DNA of 64,000 bases from Yinghuangia sp035454725 (GTDB taxonomy: Bacteria; Actinomycetota; Actinomycetes; Streptomycetales; Streptomycetaceae): contig NZ_JBPKBI010000002.1 of the NCBI RefSeq assembly GCF_051388935.1, positions 1-64,000 on the forward strand. Reading direction: 5' to 3'. Below the pieces are notes generated by a model. That model did not search any database. It saw nothing but the letters and a program-made list of their open reading frames with translations, and was not told the origin of the DNA. Shown here one piece after another: positions 8,680-20,379 of the stretch. Made by a program: the position numbers and the translations under genes. The stretch's first letter is position 1, and each line of letters begins with the position of its first letter.

Positions 8680-10725
8680 GTGGTGGACGACCGCCGTCCC
8701 GACCCGGGCCAGGGGTCCGGGGGACGGTTCCCGGACCGGTTCGGCGCGTACCGGAAATCGGCGCGCGAAGCGGCCCGCGACGCTGCCCGGGAGGCCGCGG
8801 GGACGGAATCCGGCGACACCGCAAAGGCACCCGAGCCGCCCGTCGCCGTGAGCGGCGGCGCTTCGTCGCCGACACCGTCACCGGTGCGGCGCGGCTGGTC
8901 GGTGTGGACGCTCGCCCTGCGCCGCGTACGCGGTGGTATCGGCCGGGTCGTGACCCTGTGGCGGCGGTCGATCCAGTTCCGGGTCGTCTCCAGCACTCTG
9001 GTGCTGTCCGCGACCGTGATGATCCTTCTCGGCGTCATCGTCGTCGGCCAGGTCCAAGGCGGCCTTCTCGACGCCAAGGTGGCCGGCGCCACCGCGCAGG
9101 CCCAGGGCGGATTCCAGGTCGCCCGGACCCAGGCCCAGACGCTCGCCACCGAGACCACCAGGTCCACGCCGCAGTCCGGCCCGGCCGGCGGCAGCGACGT
9201 CAAGGACTGGCTGACGTCGCTGGTCGACCAGCTCGCGAGTGGCGGCAAGGGCCAGTACGACGTCGCGGTCCTCAGCCCCATCACCGCCGACGGCCTGCCG
9301 ATGAACAACGCCGGGTACGGCCCGCGCTCGTCCGGCAACGTGCTCGCCGACCTGAGTGTGCCGCGCGAGCTGCGCACCGAGATCCGCAACCGGTCGGGGG
9401 CGGCCTACCAGTTCACCGAGATCGTCCGGGAGGCGGACGGCGGCGACCGGAGCAGCACGCCCGGCGTCGTCGTCGGCGCCGAGCTGCCCGACCCGGCCGG
9501 GGGCCGCTACCAGCTCTTCTACTTCTTCCCGTTCACGCCGGAGGAGAAGACACTCGGACTGGTGCGCGGCACGCTCGCGACCGCCGGGGTCTTCCTCGTA
9601 CTTCTCCTGGTCGCGATCGCCGCGCTGGTCACCCGGCAGGTGGTGACCCCCGTGCGGATGGCCGCGCGCATCGCCGAGCGCCTGGCCGCCGGCCGACTGG
9701 AGGAGCGCATGCGGCCCACCGGCGAGGACGACCTCGCGCGGCTCGGCTCGTCGTTCAACAAGATGGCCTCCACGCTCCAGAACAAGATCCGGCAGCTTGA
9801 GGACCTCTCGCGCATGCAGCGGCGGTTCGTCTCGGACGTCTCCCATGAACTGCGCACGCCGCTCACCACCGTGCGGATGGCAGCCGACCTGCTGTACGAG
9901 GCGCGTGACCGGTTCGACCCCGCGGTGTCCCGGTCGGCGGAGCTGCTGCAGACGCAACTGGACCGCTTCGAGGCCCTGCTCTCGGACCTGCTGGAAATCA
10001 GCCGCTTCGACGCCGGCGCCGCCGTCCTCGACGCCGAGTCGATCGACCTGCGCGACCTGGTGGCGCGGGTTGTGGACGCCGCAGAGCCGCTGGCCGAGCG
10101 GCGCGGCGGACGCATCGTCGTCCGCGACCCCGGCCGGCCCTGTGTCGCACAGGCCGACCCCCGGCGCATCGACCGCGTCCTGCGCAACCTCGTCGTCAAC
10201 GCCGTCGAGCACGGCGAGGGGCGCGACGTGGTCGTGCACGTCGGCGTCAACGACAACGCGGTGGCGGTGACCGTGCGCGACTACGGCGTCGGGCTCAAGC
10301 CGGGCGAATCGTCGCTGGTGTTCAACCGGTTCTGGCGCGCGGACCCGGCGCGGGCGCGGACGACCGGCGGCACCGGGCTCGGGCTGTCGATCGCGCTGGA
10401 GGACGCCCACCTGCACGGCGGGTGGCTGCAAGCGTGGGGCGAGCCGGGCGGCGGCTCGCAGTTCCGGCTCACACTGCCGCGCGTCGCGGGCGGCGAACTC
10501 GTCCGCGCGCCGCTGCCGCTGGAGCCCCCCGACTCGCGGGCGAACCGCGGGCTGAACCTGGCCGGCACGCCCTACCGGCGCAGCACGCGGCGCGACGAGC
10601 CGCCGTCGGCCGGGCCGGGCTCGGAGGGGCCGAAGACCGCGCCGGGGGGCGGAAGCGCGGCGGAACGGCTGGGACCGGCGTCGTACAACAAGACGTACAA
10701 AAGCAAGGAAGGCGGGGGCCGGTGA
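8680..10725 (+). CDS. mtrB: Sensor histidine kinase MtrB
   Basis: A 681-residue membrane sensor kinase. A cytoplasmic N-terminus of about 100 residues is followed by a first helix (VSSTLVLSATVMILLGVIVVG), an extracellular domain, a second helix (AGVFLVLLLVAIAALV), HAMP, a HisKA domain with phospho-accepting H389 in SDVSHELRTPL, and an HATPase domain (N box NLVVNAVEH, G boxes DYGVGL and GGTGLGLSI). It phosphorylates MtrA. The GTG start is one base after the mtrA stop, and the stop overlaps the lpqB start. The basic C-terminal tail after the ATPase domain (about 85 residues) is low-complexity. Confidence 0.97.
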   Translation: MVDDRRPDPGQGSGGRFPDRFGAYRKSAREAARDAAREAAGTESGDTAKAPEPPVAVSGGASSPTPSPVRRGWSVWTLALRRVRGGIGRVVTLWRRSIQFRVVSSTLVLSATVMILLGVIVVGQVQGGLLDAKVAGATAQAQGGFQVARTQAQTLATETTRSTPQSGPAGGSDVKDWLTSLVDQLASGGKGQYDVAVLSPITADGLPMNNAGYGPRSSGNVLADLSVPRELRTEIRNRSGAAYQFTEIVREADGGDRSSTPGVVVGAELPDPAGGRYQLFYFFPFTPEEKTLGLVRGTLATAGVFLVLLLVAIAALVTRQVVTPVRMAARIAERLAAGRLEERMRPTGEDDLARLGSSFNKMASTLQNKIRQLEDLSRMQRRFVSDVSHELRTPLTTVRMAADLLYEARDRFDPAVSRSAELLQTQLDRFEALLSDLLEISRFDAGAAVLDAESIDLRDLVARVVDAAEPLAERRGGRIVVRDPGRPCVAQADPRRIDRVLRNLVVNAVEHGEGRDVVVHVGVNDNAVAVTVRDYGVGLKPGESSLVFNRFWRADPARARTTGGTGLGLSIALEDAHLHGGWLQAWGEPGGGSQFRLTLPRVAGGELVRAPLPLEPPDSRANRGLNLAGTPYRRSTRRDEPPSAGPGSEGPKTAPGGGSAAERLGPASYNKTYKSKEGGGR

Positions 10726-12560
10726 TGCGCACGGAGCCCTTCGGCCACCGCGTCTTGCGGTCGGTACGCGCCCTCGCTGCCGCGGTCGTCCTCGCGCTGC
10801 TGGCCGCCGCCTGCGCGTCGATGCCCAGCAGCGGCAAAGTGCAGGACGTTCCCCGCGACGAGGCGGCCGGGGCCGCGGACGAGCAACAGGTGCGCGTCTT
10901 CGGCGTGCCGCCGCAGCCCGGTTGGGAGCCGAGTTCCGTCGTCGAGGGCTTCCTGGAGGCGGTGACCAGCGACGAGGCCGACTACCAGACCGCCCGCCAA
11001 TACCTGACCCCGGACGCCTCGGCCACATGGAATCCCAAGGGCGGCATCAAGGTCCTCGAAAACGCGCCGCTCGTGGAGACCGGGCAACCCCAGCAGACGA
11101 CGTCGGACACGCCGGCGACGGTCGTGCGGGTCACCGGCACGCAGGTCGCCGACGTCGACGAGGACAACGTCTTCACGCCGTCACCGACGACGGTCAGCGA
11201 CGCGTTCGTGCTGCGCAAGAACAACGACGGGCAGTGGCGCATCGCCGAGCTGCCCAACGGGCTCGTGCTCTCGCTCGCGGAGTTCCAGCGCATCTTCACC
11301 TCCGTGAACATGTACTGGTACGCCGTCCCCGACCCCGGCACCGAGCGGATCCTCGTGCCCGACCCGATCTACCTGCGCACACGCGACGCGCTGGCGACGC
11401 GGTTGGTCGAGGAGCTGCTGCACGGCCCCACCCAGTGGCTCGCCCCGGCCGTCCGGTCGAGCTTCCCGCCGCGGACGACGCTGCTCGACCGCACGGTGAC
11501 GATCGACGACGGCGGCAACGTCAGCCTCCGCCTCAGCGACGAGGCCAAGGAGGTGCCGCGGTCGGTCTGCGAGGAGATGGCCGCGCAGGTGGCGTACGCG
11601 CTCGACCAGATCTCCAACGTCGACTCCGTCGAACTGGCCGCACACCGCGGCTCGGCGCTGTGCAGCGTGCGGATGGAGCAGGCCGAGGAGTACGACCCGA
11701 CGCGCCTGGGCCCGTCCGACCTGGTCGCGTACTACCGCAGCAGCAACAGCATCTACCGCCTCGCCGCCGGCGAGGCCCCCGGCGCGCTCGGCGAGGGCCC
11801 GGTGGCCGGCCGGTTCGGCGACGGGTCGCTGCCGGTGAACGCGTTCGCCGTCGACCGCGAGCGCCGCCGCATCGCGGCCATCGACCAGAGTGAAGCGAAC
11901 GTGTACGTCGGCGGGCTCGACAGCACCGCCGAACCCGACAAACGCGCGACGGCCGCCCCCGGACACCACTTCACCAGCCTGACCTGGGACGGCCGAGGCG
12001 GCCTTTGGGCGCTGGAGGTCAGCAACCCGGGCGGTCCGGGCCCGCAGACCGGCACGATCGTGTGGCTGGACACCCCGACCAAGATCGTCGCCCAGGTGAA
12101 CGACCTGAACGGCGGCTGGATCACCGACTTCCGCATCTCACCGGACGGTACGCGCGCGGCGATGCTCGTCGCCGGACCGGGACCGGACGACATGCGGGTG
12201 CTCATCGGACGTGTCTCCCGCAACGTCGACGAACGCCAGGTGGGTATGGTCACGATCAGCGACGTCCGGCCGGTCATGCTCAATCTCTCCGAGGCGAAGT
12301 CGCTCTCATGGAACGGAGCTTCGCGTCTCCTCGTCCTCGGTCGCCAGGAAGAGGGCGCACTGCAACCGCAGTTGGTCAACATCGACGGCAGCAACGTGGT
12401 GCCGGTGGCGACCGTCCCGGGCATCAGCCACATCGCGGCCCCCAACAAGGCGGACGAACCTCTCCTCGCGGACGGCGACGGCGGCCAGATCTACCGGCTG
12501 ATGCCGGGAGACACCTGGAAGCAGTTGGTGCAGGGCAGCTTCCCCATCTACCCGGGCTGA
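10725..12560 (+). CDS. lpqB: Lipoprotein LpqB (GerMN and beta-propeller domains)
   Basis: A 611-residue secreted lipoprotein. A basic N-terminus, hydrophobic stretch and lipobox-like LLAAAC (Cys about residue 27) are followed by SMPSSGKVQ as in other LpqB proteins. A GerMN domain (about residues 190-310) and a C-terminal LpqB propeller region follow. LpqB interacts with the extracellular part of MtrB and modulates MtrA phosphorylation in mycobacteria. ATG 10725 shares a base with the mtrB stop (TGATG); an in-frame GTG sits at 10722. The lipobox has Ala at -3 instead of the usual Leu, which is still compatible with lipidation. Confidence 0.95.
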   Translation: MRTEPFGHRVLRSVRALAAAVVLALLAAACASMPSSGKVQDVPRDEAAGAADEQQVRVFGVPPQPGWEPSSVVEGFLEAVTSDEADYQTARQYLTPDASATWNPKGGIKVLENAPLVETGQPQQTTSDTPATVVRVTGTQVADVDEDNVFTPSPTTVSDAFVLRKNNDGQWRIAELPNGLVLSLAEFQRIFTSVNMYWYAVPDPGTERILVPDPIYLRTRDALATRLVEELLHGPTQWLAPAVRSSFPPRTTLLDRTVTIDDGGNVSLRLSDEAKEVPRSVCEEMAAQVAYALDQISNVDSVELAAHRGSALCSVRMEQAEEYDPTRLGPSDLVAYYRSSNSIYRLAAGEAPGALGEGPVAGRFGDGSLPVNAFAVDRERRRIAAIDQSEANVYVGGLDSTAEPDKRATAAPGHHFTSLTWDGRGGLWALEVSNPGGPGPQTGTIVWLDTPTKIVAQVNDLNGGWITDFRISPDGTRAAMLVAGPGPDDMRVLIGRVSRNVDERQVGMVTISDVRPVMLNLSEAKSLSWNGASRLLVLGRQEEGALQPQLVNIDGSNVVPVATVPGISHIAAPNKADEPLLADGDGGQIYRLMPGDTWKQLVQGSFPIYPG

Positions 12561-12770
12561 CCGACGCGCGCCCGCGCGCACGCGGTGGCCGGGACGGGTC
12601 GGCCGCGCGGCGTGGCGGGAGGTCCCGGTGTCGGCGTCCTGGACGGTCCTCCCGACCAAGGCACCGGCCTGCGGAGGATTCGCTCGTACGGGTGTTCGAT
12701 GCCCCGGGCCTTTACACGATCGGATTGAATCGCGCGCGATCCCCGCAAAAACAGCCCGGAGGACCGGCGC

Positions 12771-13778
12771 GTGCCGCACTGTGGAGCCATGCGGCACGAT
12801 CATCGCCCCGAGCGACCGCCCCCGGCCCGGCCTCTGCGCCGGCTCGTCGACACGTGGGCCGATCTCGTGCTGCCGACCCGGTGCTCGGGCTGCGGCGCCG
12901 CCGGGGCCGCGGTGTGTCCCGCCTGCCGCGCCCACCTGCGGCGACCGCCGCGCCGGGTGCGCCCCGACCCGTCACCGCCCGGTCTGCCGCCGGTGTTCGG
13001 GGCGGCGGTGTACGACGACCCGGTCCGGTCGTTGCTCATCGCCCACAAGGAACACGGTGTCCGCGCGGTGACGCGTCCGCTCGCCGTGGCGCTCGCCGCC
13101 TCGGTGCGCGCGGTCGCGGCTGCGACGGGCCACCGCGTGCCCGGCGCCGACCCGCCGCGCCCGCTGGTCCTGGTGCCTGTGCCGTCGGCGCGGCGGTCGG
13201 TGCGCGAGCGAGGTCGGGACGCGACGTGGGCGCTCGCCTTGCGCGCCGCGGTCGAGCTGCGGCGCCAAGGAGTGCCGGTCCGCGCAATGAGAGCCTTGCG
13301 TCATTCCCGCTCGGTGGCCGACCAATCCGGGTTGACCGCGGATGAACGCATGGCGAACGTCACCGGTGCTTTCCGTGTTCCGTGCTGGTTGGCACCCCTA
13401 TACCGGGGCATTAGTGTGGTGATCGTCGACGATCTCGTGACCACCGGAGCGAGTCTCGCGGAGGCAACCAGAGCGGTCGCCTCCGGAGGCGGGAAGGTGA
13501 GCGGAGCGGCCGTGGTGGCCGCGACCCCACGCCGCTCGGAACGGGGTCCCGCCCGGTCCCCGTTTCCCATCTCTCCCGCGCTTCGGACGCGAGGTGGACG
13601 ACCAGCTCGGCCGGACGGGCGGACCGCCCACCGGCAAGGCGCAAGGGATGGAGTTCTGCGTGGACATTGTCGTCAAGGGCCGCAAGACAGATGTGCCCGA
13701 GCGGTTCCGCAAACACAGCGTCGAGAAGCTGGACAAGATCCGCAAGCTCGACGGCAGGGTGATCAGCGTCGACCTTGA
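12771..13778 (+). CDS. ComF-like phosphoribosyltransferase with out-of-frame C-terminal tail
   Basis: A 335-residue frame. It has an N-terminal zinc-finger (CSGCGAAGAAVCPAC) and a phosphoribosyltransferase domain with the PRPP loop VVIVDDLVTTGAS at about residues 219-231. ComF proteins are linked to DNA uptake in competent bacteria; in Streptomycetales the role is unknown. The GTG start at 12771 follows GGAGGA with 7-nt spacing. The recognisable domain ends near AVVAATPRR (about 13540). The last 75-80 residues are Arg/Pro-rich, and the final 40 are hpf sequence read in another frame. Either the native stop has been lost or a base error is present. Confidence 0.85.
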   Translation: MPHCGAMRHDHRPERPPPARPLRRLVDTWADLVLPTRCSGCGAAGAAVCPACRAHLRRPPRRVRPDPSPPGLPPVFGAAVYDDPVRSLLIAHKEHGVRAVTRPLAVALAASVRAVAAATGHRVPGADPPRPLVLVPVPSARRSVRERGRDATWALALRAAVELRRQGVPVRAMRALRHSRSVADQSGLTADERMANVTGAFRVPCWLAPLYRGISVVIVDDLVTTGASLAEATRAVASGGGKVSGAAVVAATPRRSERGPARSPFPISPALRTRGGRPARPDGRTAHRQGARDGVLRGHCRQGPQDRCARAVPQTQRREAGQDPQARRQGDQRRP

Positions 13779-14334
13779 GGTGTCCAAGGAACGCAACCCC
13801 CGGCTCGCGGACCGTTCGGATCGCGTGGAGATCACGCTGCGGAGCAAGGGGCCGGTGGTCCGGGCCGAGGCGGCTGCCACGGATCCGTACGCCGCGCTCG
13901 ACATCGCGATGTCGAAGCTGGAGGCGCAGCTGCGCAAGGCAGCCGACCGGCGGCGCATCCACCGGGGGCACCACGCCCCCAAGTCCCTCGGAGAGGTGAC
14001 GACCGAGCTCAACGGCAGCACGCGACTCGGCGGCGCCGCGGTGGCCGCGGCGGAGGACCTACAGGAGCAGGCGCCGGCCAAGCGCATGGAGGGGTCGATC
14101 CAGGTCGACGGCGACGGCCCGCTGGTCGTCCGCGAGAAGGTCCACACCGCCCCGCCGATGACGCTTGACCAGGCGCTCTACGAGATGGAGCTCGTGGGGC
14201 ACGACTTCTATCTGTTCGTGGACAAGGACTCCGCGCTGCCCAGCGTCGTCTACCGGCGCCGAGGCTACGACTACGGCGTCATCCACCTGAGTCCCGAGGG
14301 CGCGGACACCGCCCTGGGGACGGCCGAAACCTGA
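13660..14334 (+). CDS. hpf: Ribosome hibernation promoting factor, long form
   Basis: A 224-residue long HPF. The N-terminal S30AE domain begins DIVVKGRKTDVPERFRKH and binds the decoding centre; a linker leads to the C-terminal dimerisation domain (APMTLDQALYEMELVGHDF ... SVVYRR) that joins two 70S ribosomes into inactive 100S dimers. GTG 13660 has GGAG 6 bases upstream and matches the usual N-terminus in Streptomyces relatives. ATG 13648 and GTG 13594 are in-frame alternatives. The start lies inside the ComF frame, giving at least 119 bp of overlap. A strong hairpin follows the gene. Confidence 0.95.
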   Translation: MDIVVKGRKTDVPERFRKHSVEKLDKIRKLDGRVISVDLEVSKERNPRLADRSDRVEITLRSKGPVVRAEAAATDPYAALDIAMSKLEAQLRKAADRRRIHRGHHAPKSLGEVTTELNGSTRLGGAAVAAAEDLQEQAPAKRMEGSIQVDGDGPLVVREKVHTAPPMTLDQALYEMELVGHDFYLFVDKDSALPSVVYRRRGYDYGVIHLSPEGADTALGTAET

Positions 14335-14368
14335 ACCGGTGAGCCTGTGAGCAGGTGATGTGCATGCG

Positions 14369-14405
14369 CGGCCCGCCGCCTCGGACGATGCGAGGCGGCG
14401 GGCCG
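14369..14405 (+). terminator. Hairpin terminator after hpf
   Basis: A perfect 15-bp GC-rich stem (arms 14369-14383 and 14391-14405) with a 7-nt loop lies 35 bp after the hpf stop. There is no T run, as is common for actinobacterial terminators. It separates hpf from the response-regulator gene. Confidence 0.7.
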
Positions 14406-14597
14406 CGTGGTGGTCGAGTGGTTCGGTGGCCCTCCCGACCGGGTTGCGTGGTGCCCTTCGGCCTCGAAGCGCGGCAAAAGAGCGTGAGGGGGAGTACGGC
14501 CGCAGCCATGACGTGCAATGCTGGGCCGGATACGCAGCGTGCCGACCGGTCGCCTGAGGGGCCGGCCGGCACGGGGCCTACCGAGGGGGAGGACACG

Positions 14598-15311
14598 GTG
14601 GGAGGACGCCAGGTGCCCGCGCAGCCCGGACCGCAAGGCTCCCCGCAGGACGAGCCGATCCGGGTTCTCGTGGTCGACGACCACGCGCTGTTCCGGCGCG
14701 GTCTGGAGATCGTCCTGGCTGCGGAGCCGGACATCGAGGTCGTCGGCGAGGCCGGCGACGGCGCGGAGGCGGTCGAGGCGGCCCAGGACCTGCTGCCCGA
14801 CATCGTGCTGCTCGACGTCCGGATGCCCCGTCGCGGCGGCATCGAGGCGTGCACCGCGATCAAGGAGGTCGCCCCCAGCGCACGCATCATCATGCTGACG
14901 ATGAGCGACGACGAAGCCGACTTGTACGACGCCATCAAGGCCGGTGCGACCGGCTACCTCCTCAAGGAGATATCGACTGACGAAGTGGCCACCGCCATCC
15001 GGGCGGTCGCTGACGGGCAGTCGCAGATCAGCCCGTCGATGGCGGCCAAGCTGCTCACCGAGTTCAAGTCGATGATCCAGCGTGACGACGAACGCCGCCT
15101 GGTGCCCGCGCCGCGTCTGACCGACCGGGAGATCGAGGTCCTGCGGCTCGTCGCGACCGGCAAGAACAACCGCGACATAGCAAAGATCCTGTTCATCAGC
15201 GAGAACACCGTGAAGAACCACGTCCGCAACATCCTGGAGAAGCTGCAACTGCACTCCCGGATGGAGGCGGTGGTGTACGCGGTGCGCGAGAAGATCCTCG
15301 AAATCCACTGA
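14598..15311 (+). CDS. NarL/FixJ-type response regulator (orphan)
   Basis: A 237-residue regulator. The receiver domain has the acidic pair in VVDDHALFRRG, D73 as phospho-acceptor in LLDVRMPRRGG, and conserved K in YLLKEIS. The C-terminal LuxR HTH is LTDREIEVLRLVATGKNNRDIA ... SENTVKNHVRNIL. No histidine kinase is adjacent. The first 25 residues are a low-complexity leader. GTG 14598 has GGGGGAGG with 5-nt spacing and fits homologues that begin with a Gly-rich stretch; the frame is open upstream to an ATG at 14508. The same gene follows hpf in Streptomyces as far as I recall. Confidence 0.92.
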   Translation: MGGRQVPAQPGPQGSPQDEPIRVLVVDDHALFRRGLEIVLAAEPDIEVVGEAGDGAEAVEAAQDLLPDIVLLDVRMPRRGGIEACTAIKEVAPSARIIMLTMSDDEADLYDAIKAGATGYLLKEISTDEVATAIRAVADGQSQISPSMAAKLLTEFKSMIQRDDERRLVPAPRLTDREIEVLRLVATGKNNRDIAKILFISENTVKNHVRNILEKLQLHSRMEAVVYAVREKILEIH

Positions 15312-15402
15312 CCGCTCCGGGGGTTCGGGCGGTGCGCTCAACGGCCCCCGTTCTGTGACCGACCCGGCCGACCGAGTCTGTGACCGCGCGGACCGTGGGC
15401 TC

Positions 15403-16656
15403 TCAGGAGAGCAGCGCGGCCAGCGGGGCCTTGGCCGTGTCCGGAAGGACCTTCTCCAGCCGCACGGTGTCGCAGCCCACCCACGTCGCCGCCTCGCGCA
15501 GTGCGACGGCCATGGCATCCAAGGTCCGTTCCGCGACCCGCGCTGTCCCGTGCGGGACTTCGAACGACAGTTGCCGCGCGACCAGCGTGCGTCCTTCGCG
15601 GGCCGGGTCGACGCGGCCGAGCAGGCGTCCGCCCGCGAGCAGCGGCATGACGAAGTATCCGTGCTCGCGCTTGGCCTTCGGCACATACGCTTCGAGGCGG
15701 TGGTGGAAGCCGAAAACCCGTGCGGTGCGCGGTCGGTCCCACACCAGCGAGTCGAACGGCGACAGCAGCGTCGTGCGGTGGCGGCCCTTGGGCGCGTTCG
15801 CGAGCTCGGTGGGATGCGCCCACGCGGCGACCGGCGGCGTACCGGCGGATGCCGCGCGCCTCGCCCCGACCGCCTTCCGGCGGCCCGGCACATCGCCCCA
15901 CCCTTCCACCGCGACCGGCACGAGCGGCGTTTTCGGCAGTGCCGCCTCGACCTGGGCCCGGGTGAGGCGGTACTGGTCCATCAGGTCGGCGGTGGTCGCG
16001 ACGCCGAGCTGGCGCCCGGCCAGGGTGACGAGTGCGCGGATGCAGGCGTCGTCGTCCGGCTCGCGAGCGAACAGGTCGGCGGGGACGGCGCGCTCGGCGA
16101 GGTCGTAGACCCGCTTCCAGCCCTTCCGCCGGACACAGACCACGTCTCCGAACGCCAGTGCGCGTTCGACGGCGATCTTGGTGTCACTCCAGTCCCACCA
16201 CTCGCCCTTGTTCTTTGCGCCGCCGAGTTCCGTCGCGGTCATCGGCCCCTCGGCGCGCAGCCGTTCCAAGACGGCGCTGTAGGCGTCCTCGGACACGTGT
16301 TGTCCCCACACGTGTCCGAGGCTGCGGAAGTGGCGCCTGCGGAACGCGAAGTGGGGCCACGACGACAGCGGCAGCACACACGCGGCGTGCGACCAGTACT
16401 CGAACGCGGCGTCACCGGCCCAGTACGCGTCCTCCACCGCGGCCCGGCCGACCGCGCCCAGGCGCGCGTACGGAACGAGTTCGTGCGAGCGGGCCAGCGT
16501 CGAGATGGTGTCCAACTGCACGGCGCCGAGCCGGCCGAGCACGCCGTACACGCCGGCCCGTCGCTCCTGGGCCCCGAGGACCCCTTGAGCACGCAGGATG
16601 ACGCGCCGTGCGTCGTCGGCGGTGAGGGTGTGGACGGGCGAGGGCAGAGGGCTCAT
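15403..16656 (-). CDS. YcaQ/AlkX-type winged-helix DNA glycosylase
   Basis: A 417-residue HTH_42 family protein (crosslink-repair glycosylase, YcaQ/AlkX). Family landmarks are DDARRVILRAQG at the N-terminus, GAVQLDTISTLARSHELVPYAR (the QLD motif corresponds to the catalytic Q-hydrophobic-D of AlkX-type enzymes), EYWSHAACVLP, and the C-terminal LLSPFDSLVWDRPRTARVFGF block. Such enzymes excise alkylated bases and unhook interstrand crosslinks. ATG 16656 is the natural start. It converges with the response-regulator gene on its left. Relatives also occur in some antibiotic clusters for self-protection, but no cluster is seen here. Confidence 0.9.
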   Translation of the reverse strand: MSPLPSPVHTLTADDARRVILRAQGVLGAQERRAGVYGVLGRLGAVQLDTISTLARSHELVPYARLGAVGRAAVEDAYWAGDAAFEYWSHAACVLPLSSWPHFAFRRRHFRSLGHVWGQHVSEDAYSAVLERLRAEGPMTATELGGAKNKGEWWDWSDTKIAVERALAFGDVVCVRRKGWKRVYDLAERAVPADLFAREPDDDACIRALVTLAGRQLGVATTADLMDQYRLTRAQVEAALPKTPLVPVAVEGWGDVPGRRKAVGARRAASAGTPPVAAWAHPTELANAPKGRHRTTLLSPFDSLVWDRPRTARVFGFHHRLEAYVPKAKREHGYFVMPLLAGGRLLGRVDPAREGRTLVARQLSFEVPHGTARVAERTLDAMAVALREAATWVGCDTVRLEKVLPDTAKAPLAALLS

Positions 16657-16694
16657 GGGCAGCACGATAGAACAAACGTTCGCAAAAAGAGGGG

Positions 16695-17264
16695 TCAGCG
16701 CACCGGGACGGGCGGGTCCGTGGCGAGTCGGGCGTGCAGGTGTTCGTCGAGGAAGCCGCCGTCCGGGGACGGAAAGGCCTCCCGCATCACGCCTTCGAGT
16801 GCAAATCCGCAGCGGCGGGCGACCGCACAGGACGCCGTATTGGCGACCGCGTGCGCGAGGGAGACGCGGTGCAGACCGAGCGCGCCGAAGGCCCAGCGGG
16901 TCGCTGTGTCCACGGCGTGCGTCGCGACCCCGGAGCCGCGCGCGTGCGGCATCACCCAGTAGCCGACCTCGGCGCAGGCCATCGCCTCGTCGATGTGCTG
17001 CACGCTGACGTCGCCGAGGACGTCCCCGGTCACCGCGTCCATGACGATGAAGCACGCGTGGTGGCCCTCGGCCCAGAACCCGACCCGGCGCTCCAGCCAC
17101 GCGTGCGGATCGGCGCGCGTCTCGTCGCCGGGCGGGCTCGGTGCACGCCAGCGCCGGATCTCCGGGTCGCCCAGCGCCACCCGGGCGGCGTCGATGTCCG
17201 CCAGGGTCCACGGGCGAAGCTGATACTTGCCGGCGGCGATCTCGACGGGTTCCATGGCCCACAT
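16695..17264 (-). CDS. GNAT family N-acetyltransferase
   Basis: A 189-residue RimJ/RimL-type acetyltransferase. It shows YQLRPWTLADIDAARVALGDPEIRRW at the start, the acetyl-CoA-binding region GYWVMPHARGSGVATHA, and NTASCAVARRCGFALEGVMREAF at the end. Protein or small-molecule acceptors are both possible. ATG 17264 (MWAMEPVEI) is chosen, with AGGGG about 5 nt upstream; 17255 and 17321 are alternatives. It is encoded divergently from secA and 38 bp upstream of the glycosylase gene in the same direction, so the two may be cotranscribed. Confidence 0.88.
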   Translation of the reverse strand: MWAMEPVEIAAGKYQLRPWTLADIDAARVALGDPEIRRWRAPSPPGDETRADPHAWLERRVGFWAEGHHACFIVMDAVTGDVLGDVSVQHIDEAMACAEVGYWVMPHARGSGVATHAVDTATRWAFGALGLHRVSLAHAVANTASCAVARRCGFALEGVMREAFPSPDGGFLDEHLHARLATDPPVPVR

Positions 17265-17393
17265 TGTGCCCCTGCGCGCGTGCCTCCCCGTCGCTTGCGT
17301 CCTCGCATACCATGGCTCCATCGGTGGGACGGGCCCCGCCGTGCCGTTTCGCAGAGGCGAGGCGGGCGCCGCTCGGCAAGGAGCTCACACAGC

Positions 17394-20159
<2,766 letters not shown>

Positions 20160-20270
20160 CGGGACGGCCGCGCGCGGCCCGGCCACGGCGCCGACCAGCG
20201 CCACGGCCGTGGCTTGCCTGAGCGGCCTCCCCGCGTGATCGGTCAGGCAACGTGTCAGGTTTGTCCGCGT

Positions 20271-20307
20271 AGGGCCACCGCACCGCTCGCGTCGGTGCGG
20301 TGGCCCT
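20271..20307. terminator. Shared hairpin terminator, secA / Rv3235-family gene
   Basis: A perfect 14-bp stem (20271-20284 with 20294-20307) and 9-nt loop lies between convergent genes and could serve both. A second 8-bp inverted repeat (20214-20221 with 20243-20250) lies just upstream. Confidence 0.7.
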
Positions 20308-20379
20308 TGTGATCTGGGCCCCGAAGCCGCCCAGGGCGGGTGCCTACGGCGGTGCGTCGAATTCCGTCGCGCGCCAAGC

